Source: Synanceia verrucosa
Lineage: Eukaryota > Chordata > Actinopteri > Perciformes > Synanceiidae
Direction of reading: 5' to 3'
DNA: 64,000 nt
Assembly (NCBI GenBank): GCA_029721515.1
Contig: CM056564.1
Location: 4,879,011-4,943,010, forward strand
Each line of letters begins with the position of its first letter. Position 1 is the stretch's first letter. Shown here one piece after another: positions 33,001 through 45,000 of this stretch. The notes beneath the pieces were generated by a model that did not search any database, was not told where the DNA came from, and worked only from the letters and a program-made list of their open reading frames with translations. The position numbers were made by a program, and so were the translations under genes.

Positions 33001-36000
33001 CATCCAGTCACATGACCCTGTCACACTCACTGGTATCACTGGCTTCTTCTCAGCTCATTGTGAATTTTCTGGTTAATCCTCATGTGCGTTTTTGCATGCA
33101 GCTCTGACAGTGATGAGTTTCTTCAGTTTGTGGTCTAACCTGATTTTCCTGCGTGCCTCACAGTTTCACCAGCCTGCAGATCCCAGTGTGTCAGTGTGAT
33201 CTTCCCCTGAACTATTTTTACAACAAACTCCCTCTGATCATACATGACGGACACATGTATCCATGATTGGAATAACACACTAGAGTGCCTCAGGGCAACA
33301 ACAGACCTCCTGTTCATGGTAATATGTTTACCACTGTGTACAGCACAGCCAGACAAACTAGTACATCTGTAGAATTTCCTCTAGTAGCCACCGCTTATCC
33401 TGTTCAGTGGTGTCTGGATCTATTCAGTTGACACTGATGAAGGTGTTTCACTTTGGACAGATCAGCAGACCATGAGAGGACCAACACATAGAGACAGAAA
33501 CCATTCACACCGACATTCACACCTAGAACCAGTTTAGAGTCACCAGGTAACCTAATGTGACTGTCTGTGGACTGAGGGAGGAAGCTGGAGAACCAGGGAG
33601 AGCCAAGAGAGAACCAGAGAGAACCGGAGAGATCCAAGACAGAACCAAGAGAGAACCAGAGAGAGCCGAGAGAACCAAGAGAGAACCAGAGAGAACTAGG
33701 AGAGAACCCACAGAGACCCAGGAGAACCAAGAAACCAAGAGAGAACCAGAGAGAGAACCAGAGAGAATCAATAGAGAACCAAGAGAGAACCAGAGAGACC
33801 CAGAGAGAATCAATAGAGAACCAAGAGAGAATCAAGAGAGAACCAGAGAACCAAGAGAGAACCAGAGAGAACCAAGAGAGAACCAAGAGAGACCCAGAGA
33901 GAATCAATAGAGAACCAAGAAAGAACCAATAGAGACCCAGAGAGAGAACCAAGAGAGAACCGAGAGAGAACCAAGAGAGAATCAAGAGAGAACCAGAGAG
34001 ACCCAGAGAGAATCAATAGAGAACCAAGAGAGATCCAAGAGAGAACCAAGAGAGAGCCAGAGAGAGAATCAGAGAGAACCAAGAGAGAACCAGAGAGAGC
34101 CAGGGAGAGAATCAGAGAGAACCAAGAGAGAACCAGAGAGAGCCAGGGAGAGAATCAGAGAGAGAACCAGTGAGAACCAGGAGAGAACCAAGAGAGACCC
34201 AGGGAGAACCAGAGAGAACCAAGAGAGAACCAGGAGAACCAAGAGAACAAAGAGAGAACCAAAAGAGTAAATGGACTGTACTTATATAGCTCCTAAAACT
34301 GAGTCATCCAACCACTCAAAGCTCCTTACATCACACAGTTCAGTCAACTGAACGTGATGTTCACCCTTTCACACACACTCATTCACACTGATGGGGAGAG
34401 ACAACCATCATGTTTTCCACTTTCACACATCAATGCACAGCACTGGGAGCAATCTGGGGCTAAGTTAAGGACACAACAGCACATGACTGCTGGAGGCAGG
34501 GGATCAAACTACCGACCTTCTGAGCCTCCCTCTTCATGCACCACGTGAACATACACACTCCACACAGGAGGACCCAGGTCAGATTAGAACTTAAGACCCT
34601 CGAGCTATGAGACAACAGAGCTACCGTGGTGCCTTAAGAGGATTCACTCTACAGATGCATGACTACTAGTACACTACTAATAGTTCTGCTCTCCAGGTAA
34701 AATGAAAACACCTCAGGACAAACATACAGAAAGACAGTAGTAAACGCCTGCTGTCCAGGTGTGTTTGTGTCCTCTCTGATGAGTTTTATGATATTTCCAT
34801 ATTCGCTCATTGGTCACTGTGCATAATAACAGCACAAAAGCAGTAATTGGTACTCACACTTGTGTACACACTGGCCCTGTGAAGTGGTGCTTATGTGCCG
34901 TACGTGTCCACATCTTTAATTTGCCAATCAGTAGTGAGTGGTGTGACAGTCAAGTCCAGCCTTCCACCCACATGGAGAAATAACAGAGGACGAGTGGACA
35001 AAGAGGACTTTGAGTCCAGCCTCAAGAAGGGATGAGCTGTGTGCTCATACTGTGTGTGCGTGCATGTCTGCATGTTCACCATGGGAGGATGCAAACAACA
35101 AAGGCCCTGTCTGTCTATCTGCCACTGCATAATTCGACCTGAATGATTGAGCATTGATTATGATTATGACTCTCTACCAAGAAGAAGGTCTGCCTTCTGT
35201 AACTCTGTTAACTCTTGCTTTACTTTACTCACTTGAAGCCATTCATTAAGTGCTGTATGTTGACTCTCAGGACCTGTTTGGTTTGGTTGCACTATGCAAC
35301 CTCGCTGTTAAATGTTCCAAATCCACCACACTGGACCTCTACTACAAAGGGCTCTATTTTCATAGAGCAGGTGCAACACGTAGAAACGTGGTGTAGCTGT
35401 GCCAGAGGTGGGTTTAGATCAGTTTTGGTGATTTGTTAGACCAGTTCAGCCCAATGGATCTAAGAGAGGGAGGGCTGCACCACTGTGGGTGGAATCACAG
35501 CCAACTACGGCTCCTCTCATTCACTTTAGGGCATCAGCACTGACAGTCTCAACATGGCACCAAGCAACCAAACTTCTCCCAAAAAGAAACTGATTCACTC
35601 ATCCAGAAGGTCCAAGCACAGGAAGTCTGTATTTACAGACCTCCAGGGTGGATGATGTAAAGTTGACATAAGAAGAAATCACAAATGCTGTGAATGTATC
35701 TTCTCCCAGCTCACTGAGAACCAATGAACAGTGGTTCAATGATGTAAGAAAGAAGGGACAAGTATAAAAACAACAACAACCAGTGCTGGAGCAAAGTTAA
35801 TATTCTGCGTGACATGATGTGTTTCATTGAAACAGATAATTAAAAGAAAAGTATTCCAGACATTGATTTCTACAATGTTTCAGAGGGTTTGACGTTCAAG
35901 TTGTTGTTCACATATTTATGAATGAAATACATCTAACATCCACCACACCTGTCCACGTAGTTCAGCATCTATATGTCTGCGTACCAGATCAGATCCACCA

Positions 36001-39000
36001 AAATCCTGTTAGACCAGCTGCGCTCCCCTGTGCTGGCAGTTACATATGGTCTCAGCAGGTGTAAGCACAGGTCGACTTTCTGACACCAGAGTTGCTGCGT
36101 TTACATGAGAGCTTTAATTCCGAATAGAACTAATTTAATTCTGAATAAAAATTAATTCCGCTTTAAAAAGACCATGTGAACACTGAATTCCGAATGAAAA
36201 TGTTTATTCGGAATTAAACTTAATTCCGAATAAACATTTTCATAAAGTAATTGGGTGGTTTATTCCACTTTTAAAGCTGAATTACTTTAATTCTCTTTCA
36301 TGTAAACGTTTATTCTTCTTAACATTATTCCGATCGTTCTGCGCATACTTGAAGAAAAAGCAGAAGCAGGAGAAGATTCAGTGGGTGAGTGGGACATGGG
36401 AGCTGGCTGAAGAAGTCGTTTGTCTTCTTCCTCCCTTCTCTGACACTCTCCTCTTCTCCTCCTCAGCAGGCATACGTGAAGCATGATAATATTCTCGAGC
36501 TGCTGCTTAAAGAGTAGGCATATTTGATTGTGTGTATTATGTTTGTGTCCATGGCGTAACGTTAAACTGAAATGACAAAAAAGCCGGTCGCCAGCTGGAG
36601 TGTGTTTTCTTCGGGTAGACAATAATTACGTAAGTGTGCCCACTGTCCAATCAGACCCCTTCCCGACCGCCAGACGTTGAGCGGAATTAAATAAAGGCGA
36701 TTTAATGTTGTCCATGTAAACCTCAATTCAGAATTATTACCATGTCAACTTGAAGGAGAATATTTTAATTCTGAACTATTTAATTCCAAACAATTAATTC
36801 AGAATTAAAAACATCATGTAAACGTGGCTACTGTCACTATGTCAGAAGCATCTACTGCACCGACATGCCCATCTTGACGCAGATCGGTCTACCAAATTGG
36901 CAAATGCGCAGCAGATGAGCTGGCACAAAAATCAGGATACGCTGTCATTTGCACCCTGCCTGACTTGCACCGTCTATCAAAATAGAGCCTGAAGAGTCGC
37001 ATGCCAAACAGTGGATTACCTTAGGCTGGTTGCAGAGGTATCTGCAGAGTTCACCAATATACTGGAAAACTGTAACGTCATGTTTTCTGCAGTCATTCCA
37101 GAACTGGGAGGCTGAGAACTTCTTTTTCAAGACGCAGGATGCACCTGTGATAGAGAGGACAATGTCAGTGAATTTACTTTTCAAGGACATAATATTCATA
37201 TGCTCCTGTTTTTAATATGAAGTATATCTAGTTCATGTTCATGAAAGCAAATATTTATTCATCGATCAAGGTCCAGGAACATCTTGTTCTTTCTAGGAGA
37301 TTGCTTGCTGCAGATCAGAAATCACATTTGTTCCCTACCCAGAACTGGGAGATATTGATTAGGCCTCTTCTTATCTGATTGTCGTCATATGCTTGGCCTC
37401 AACATTACCCCATCATGTTGTTGACTTATCAAGCACACTTTCCTGTTTAATTGTGCTGAGAAATGTGGTGACTGACATGATGTATTGTATAGACAGATTG
37501 AATGCTGATCAATTAGCCAAAATAAAATAATTCATCTCACTATAAATACAGGTGTATGTTCACTCCTTTACCTGAGGAGGACTTGTACAGTTGACTCCAG
37601 AAAACATGGTTGAATTTGACGCGTACATAGGAATGTGACAACAGCTGCGGCAGACATAAGTTACATTGTTTGAGCAGGTATAAAAATTAAAGATTGTAGG
37701 GATGTTACAACCTGAGGTACAGCTTAGCGGTGGTGCTTTCAGTACAGTTCCCTAGACTTACTAAAAGGTGTATTTATGTCTACATTTCCTCATTTAGAAT
37801 ATGAAACAAGCAGAAATGTCGAACATGGAACCAACAACACATTTCCTGACTTCACAGAATGGATGCACTCGTCTTCACTTGTCTTTATTCGTCTATATTC
37901 TCGTAGCAGAAACAGAACAAACAGTGCCTTCCTAATATCTAACTGTGTCATTCTCTTTGGCCTACAAATCTAATCTATTGCAAATATACACACTGTCTGC
38001 CAATGTTAGAGGTTCAAAGACAGTTTGATTTAGTTTGTCTCTGTTGACTGTGACCTGTAGTGTAGGCTAGCTCAGCTACAGAGCCTCAACAGGGATGTAA
38101 ACACCCATCCCATTAAGAAGAAGAAGAATTCCTTTATTGATCCCTCAATGAGGGAAATTACATTTTTTTCACTCTGTTAGTATATTTTTCAGTTGCACAT
38201 TACACACACAAGTTATGAAACAAACACATGCATTAGAGGAGAGGTGTCAGAGTGAGGGGGCTGCCCCTTATCCAGGCGCCCCGAGCAGTTGGGGGTTCTG
38301 TGCCTTGCTCAAGGGCACCTCACCAGTCCACTCTCCACATTTTGGTCCAACCTGGACTTGAACTAGCGACCCTCCGATTCCCAGCCCAAGTCACTACAGA
38401 CTGAGCTACTGCCGCCCCCCTTAGCTAGATTGTTAGCTAAATTGCATTTTGTATACTATACTATACTGTACTGTACTATACTATACTACACTATATTATA
38501 CTGTACTATACCATACAATCCAGACTTTTTTCGCAGGGGTGGCCCAAGTGATGCAGGGGTGGCCAGCAGGATCAATCTTTTATGATTTGACTACTAAAAT
38601 TACAATCTTAAAGGTTAGTATAAACTGAAATATAAATAAAACTTGTAATCACGACACAGCCAAATGGGACAATAAAAGTGTAATACAAAGTCCTAATCTT
38701 TTATGTTTTTTTGAAAGGTGCCAAAATAAAGACAATGCAAAATAGAAAAAAACATCATATAAAGTGCAGATCAAATCAAACTAAATTAATAAATAAAAAA
38801 CTTCAAAAGGTTGAGTTTACAAATCCTTTAGTTTGTTTCATGCAGGGTGGCACCTGGGGTGGCCGCCCCCTAGACACGCCCCTGAATGTCCTGTCATAGT
38901 TCCAGTACCCAGTCAGTCAGTCAGGCCTATGACAAAATGAGGTTCAGCACTCTGAGTTTCCCAAATTGAGTGACTCAGGATCTTTGTTCTGACAAGTGCC

Positions 39001-42000
39001 AGGAAATTTGTACAACAACAGCGAGAACCTTTCAAACACCCACTTGATTTAGCTTCAAAGTGCACGTCTCCTTAGCTTTATTCACATTAGATCTAAATCT
39101 ATTGCATCGATCACTGCCTGCTGCACCGTTCCTTCCCTACAGGTGGTGAAGGCTGGCTGGTGTAGCCCTGATCTGAGAACAGCTGATTCCATGTGTCTGA
39201 ATATACACTATATTGTCAAAAGTATTCGCTCACCCATCCAAATAATCAGAATCAGGTGTTCCAATCACTTCCATGGCCACAGGTGTATAAAATCAAGCAC
39301 CTAGACATGCAGACTGCTTTTACAAACATTTGTGAAAGAATGGGTCGCTCTCAGGAGCTCAGTGAATTCCAGCGTGGAACTGTGATAGGATGCCACCTGT
39401 GCAACAAATCCAGTCATGAAATTTCCTCACTCCTAAATATTCCACAGTCAACTGTCAGCTGTATTATAAGAACGTGGAAGTGTTTGGGAACAACAGTAAC
39501 TCAGCCATGAAGTGGTAGACCACGTAAACTGATGGAGTGGGGTCAGCGGATGCTGAGGCACATAGTGTGAAGAGGTCACCAACTTTCTGCAGAGTCAATC
39601 GCTACAGACCTCCAAACTTCATGTGGCCTTCAGATTAGCTCAAGAACAGTGCACAGAGAGCTTCATGGAATGGGTTTCCATGGCCGAGCAGCTGCATCCA
39701 AGAACCATACATCACCAAGTGCAATGCAAAGCGTCGGATGCAGTGGAACTCTGAATTTTTCAGCATACCAAGACATTTTGGATAATTCCATGCTCCCAAC
39801 TTTGTGGGAACAGTTTGGAGCTGGCCCCTTCCTCTTCCAACATGACTGTGCACCAGTGCACAAAGCAAGGTCCATAAAGACATGGATGACAGAGTCTGGT
39901 GTGGATGAACTTGACTGGTCTGCACAGAGTCCTGACCTCAACCCGATAGAACACCTTTGGGATGAATTAGAGCAGAGACTGAGAGCCAGGCCTTCTCGTC
40001 CAACATCAGTGTGTGACCTCACAAATACACTTCTGGAAGAATGGTCAAAAATTCCCATAAACTCACTCCTAAACCTTGTGGACAGCCTTCCCAGAAGAGT
40101 TGAAGCTGTTATAGCTGCAAAGGGTGGACCGACGTCATATTGAACCCTATGGATTAGGAATGGGATGTCACTTAAGTTCATATGTGAGTCAAGGCAGGTG
40201 AGTGAATACTTTTGGCAATATAGTGCATTTCATCATCTAAAACTGTCAGGACACCAGCCTCATTGGTATTTGTTAGCACAACTTGTCATGATGTTTATCT
40301 CTGTTACGAAAGTATGTTGAACTTTGGTAGCAACTGGATCAAATGCAGAAGCCTCAGAATGATCACCTTTGAGCTCGTAGTAAAGCTGCTGCTGTTTGTG
40401 AATATGAAGGTTCACACAGAGCAAGACTCTATGAATGGAGAGACAGCAACAATGAGCTAAAAGCAATAACAGTCTCCACTGTCCAAAGCCTCTCATTAAG
40501 GCGCTAGTTGGAGTGAAACAGTGGGTCACATTGTTTGACAGTTACACACTCAGTGGACACTGTCCTGAATTAAACACTGTCCTCAGTTAAACACTGTCCT
40601 CAGTTTAAAAACTGTCCTCAGTTAAACAGTGTCCTCAGTTTAAAAACTGTCCTCAGTTTAAAATCCGTCCTCAGTTTAAAAACTGTCCTCAGTTAAACAT
40701 TGTCCTCAGTTTAAAATCCGTCCATAGTTTAAAAATTGTCCTCAGTTAAACACTGTCCTCAGTTAAACATTGTCCTCAGTTTAAAAACTGTCCTCAGTTA
40801 AACACTGTCCTCAGTTTAAGACTGTCCTCAGTTAAACACTGTCCTCAGTTTAAAAACTGTCCTCAGTTAAACACTGTCCTCAGTTTAAAAACTGTCCTCA
40901 GTTAAACACTGTCCTCCGTTTAAAAACTGTCCTCAGTTTAAAAACTGTCCTCAGTTTAAAAACTGTCCTCAGTTAAACACTGTCCTCAGTTTAAAAACTG
41001 TCCTCAGTTTAAAAACTGTCCTCAGTTAAACACTGTCCTCAGTTTAAAAACTGTCCTCAGTTTAAAAACTGTCCTCAGTTAAACACTGTCCTCAGTTTAA
41101 AAACTGTCCTCAGTTAAACACTGCCCTCAGTTTAAAAACTGTCCTCAGTTAAACACTGTCCTCCGTTTAAAAACTGTCCTCAGTTTAAAAACTGTCCTCA
41201 GTTTAAAAACTGTCCTCAGTTTAACACTGTCCTCCGTTAAACACTGTCCTCCGTTTAAACACTGTCCTCAGTTTAAAAACTGTCCTCAGTTTAAAATCTG
41301 TCCTCAGTTAAACACTGTCCTCAGTTTAAAATCTGTCCTCCGTTAAACACTGTCCTCAGTTTAAAAACTGTCCTCCGTTAAACACTGTCCTCAGTTTAAA
41401 CACTGTCTTCAGTTTAAAAACTGTCCTCAATTTATACACTGTCCTCAATTCAAATACTGTCCTCAATTCAAACACAGTTTTTTATTTGATTTGTTTTTGA
41501 TATTGATCCGATATCAGCGAAAAAAGGAGTATCGGATTACATCGGACTGCTTCTAAAATCTCTGATATAGCAACTCCGATACCAGCAGTCCATTCCAGAG
41601 CAGCATGCAGAGCTCAGTGATTACAACAGCTGAGCTAAGGAGGTAACAAAGTAGCAAGGAATAGCGAACGGTACACTGTTGTTGTACCGGTCTGGCCTCA
41701 ACATGCTCCGTCAAGCTTTCTGCTTCCTACCCACCTACCGTAATAAGTGCTGTGTGCGCGCAACATGCTCCGATTCCTACCCGGCTACCGTAATAACATC
41801 ACAAAAAACTGCATGAACAGCATGAGGTTATTTTTCATTGTCTTCTAATTTATTTTTCGTTTATTTTATTCAATTGTAGAATATTCTTTAGTTTAGTAGG
41901 TTATGTAACCTATTAGTTAATAATAAATGGCTCAGTTTTTCTCAGACCAACTATTGCTGACTATTGTTCTCTGTTAACATCACTTGATCAAGCATTTTCT

Positions 42001-45000
42001 AACATTCCATACTACAAAATAGGTAAGAAAAGCATGTATGATTTGTGCTGATAACGTATCGGAACAATATCGGTATCGGCCAATAATCAACGCTGCAATA
42101 TCAGTATTGTATCGGAAGTGAAAAAGCTGTATCGGGACATCTCTAGTACCCAGTCTTACATGCATTGTGGTGCTCACTGTGAAATCGGGCTCCCCTGAAA
42201 GCCACTTTATGATTTAATCCCTGGTTAAAGAAAAAGGGATAATGTTGTCTTAACTCATATCTGACAAGACACTGCAAAAAAATGCTCACAACATACACTG
42301 AACACAAAAAAATCAGTCACACAGATAAGTGAGGCTCACCCAGCTCTATGGTTCCTCCTATGCCGATCAAGGAGGCTGCGCTGTGGTAGAGCGGCAGAGG
42401 GATGTATATCACATCATCTTCAGTAGCTCCAAACGCCCAAAACCCTGCTGCTGCCTTCAAGCTCTGGAGGTGAGTGATCACTGCTGCCTTAGGAAGCCCT
42501 GCGGAAATGAAAAGACTTGATACTTTCTGTACATTCCAGATGTGTGGATGTTAACACGGGAAGAGGTTTCAGAGGAGTAAAATGCCAACTCTACTAATAT
42601 TATGGTATATTATAGCAGTTTAGTGGCTGGACATGGTGGTGCACTGTTTGTGCTGTAGCCTCCAGAAAGATCAGTGGTTGGTTGGGACAGGCCTTTCTGT
42701 GTAGAGTTTGCATGTTTCCATCCACCACCATTAAACCCTGAGAGGACAGTACACTGACATACAGTCAGTTCTGTCAAAGAGCTCTCTCTCTCTCTCTCTG
42801 GTTTCCCTCACTCGCCCTCTGTGGTGCCCCTCGCTCCTCAGGTCACAGTGATGCATGTGATGAGGCATTCCTTGTTATGACAGCCCAATGATGTGAAGTG
42901 GAAACAAGCCTTTAGTGTCTTTCTACAGCCTCTTTTTTATGGTAAATTCAGACTGAGGTTAAACAAATTCACAGAATGACGTCTATTCAGGGTCAAAAAA
43001 AGGCAATCAACCAGACAGAAATCTCAAAGAAAAGTGGGGAAATATTCTGTGGGTCAACAAAAATGACTAAAAATGGGTAAAAACACTGGCACAAGGCACT
43101 TTCTGCTTTATAAATCGACTGGCACTCAAAGAGTTAATTGCCGCCCCCTTAGCTCTATAGCCAGGGCCTCCCCTCACTAAACACAGAACATGCAGTGTGT
43201 CGGGGCTCATCGTCCATGGAGGGGCCACATTTTGTGCAATGAATGCACATATGTGTGACTGTGAGGCTCTTTGTGTGTACAGCACACTCAGAGAAGGTCC
43301 AGGAGATCATGAACCTTCTGGAGCTGCCGCCACAAACACCTAGTTCGATTCCCGGCCCGGGGCTTTCTGTGTGGAGTTTACATGTTCTCCTCATGTCTGT
43401 GTGGGTTCTCTCTGGTACTCCGGCTTCCTCCCACCATCCAAAAACATGTATGTGGATTAGGTTAATTGGTTAATTTAAACTGACCGTAGGTGTGAATGTG
43501 AGTGTGAGTGGTTGTCTGTCTCTATGTGTCCTGTGATGAACTGGAGACTTGTCCAGGGTGTACCCTGTCTTTCACCATAAGACAGTTGGGATAGGCTCCA
43601 GCCCCCCCACGACCCTATGAGGATAAGAGGTAGGTAATGGATGACATGGACAATGCATGGTAAATATTTAAAAAAAAAAACACTTTTTTTTTATTCTGTC
43701 TCTCTCCATCATTTGTCAGTGGGAAAACTTGCAAAATCCACGGGGTATCCAATACTTATTTTTATTTTTTATTTTACTTATCTTTATTGTGACATTACAT
43801 TGTGCTTAATTTTTACTACGCTACTTAATAACCTTTCTGTTATTCGGGACACATTTAGTATAGAGAATGCCATGTAACTACATTTAGGCTGTTTCCTAGC
43901 AAACACTACCCTACTGAGAACCACCAAGCTAACACTTTTAGAGCCACCTGCGTTTGCTGTGGTCGTGTTGGTAACAGATTCCCAGAGGACTCTTCCTCTG
44001 TGTACTTCTGTGCAATCCAGAGAGTTGGACCTTCCTCAGTTCCTGCAGATAATTTTCATGGAGAAAAGACAACATCTCCAGAGCAGCTGTTTGTGGCGGC
44101 AGCTCCAGAAGGTTCATGATCTCCTGGACCTTCTCTGAGTGTGCTGTACACACAAAGAGCCTCACAGTCACACATATGTGCAGTCATTGCACAAAATGTG
44201 GCCCCTCCATGGACGATGAGCCCTGACACACTGCATGTTCTGTGTTTAGTGAGGGGAGGCCCTGGCTATAGAGCTAAGGGGGCGGCAATTAACTCTTTGA
44301 GTGCTAGCCGATTTATAAAACAGAAAGTGCCTTGTGCCAGTGTTTTGACCCATTTTTAGTTCAAACCCCAATTAGGTTAATTGGTTAATTTAAATTGACC
44401 GTAGGTGTGAATGTGAGTGTGAGTGGTTGTCTGTCTCTATGTGTCCTGTGATGAACTGGAGACTTGTCCAGGGTGTACCCTGCCTTCGCCCTAAGACAGC
44501 TGGGATAGGCTCCAGCCCCCCATGACCCTATGAGGACAAGAGGTAGAAAATGGATGGATGGGACAAAACTGTAGACCTGCAGAAGGTTGGATAGGCTACA
44601 GGACAACAGTAGCACCAACAGCACCAAGCAGCTTGGTGAGGAAAAAAAACATCAGTTGGTGCAATTATTAGAAAATGGAAGAAATTCAAGATGACTGTCA
44701 GTCTCCCTTGGTCTGGTGAGTAACAGTGATCATGGGAAAGGTTAGGAATGAGCCCAGAACTACGGGGGAGGACCTGGTCCATGACCTGAAGAGAGCTGGG
44801 ACCACAGTCTCAAAGGTTACCATTAGTAACACACTAGGCCACCATGGAATAAAATCCTGCAGCAGCACATGTCCAGGCCCGTCTGAAGTTTGCCAGTGAC
44901 CATCTAGATGATCCAGAGGAGGCACAGGAGAAGGTCATGTGGTCAGATGAGACCAAAATGGAACCTTTTGTTAGAAACTCCACTCCACTGTGTTTGGAGG

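Noticed and set aside
33404..33985. 193-codon Leu/Ser/Phe-rich minus ORF resembling a membrane protein
   Set aside because: Translation of the AGAGAGAACC minisatellite; the hydrophobic look comes from repeated GGTTCTCTC.
36287..36622. 111-codon minus ORF with basic stretch
   Set aside because: Lies within the AATTCCGAAT-rich inverted-repeat element; no domain recognised.
40555..41478. CRISPR-like array of regular direct repeats
   Set aside because: The units are contiguous with no unique spacers, in an intron of a vertebrate gene: a minisatellite.
43067..44359. Two near-identical 72-codon ORFs as a duplicated gene
   Set aside because: They exist only because the inverted-duplication arms are alike; the sequence shows no domain and no transcript signals.
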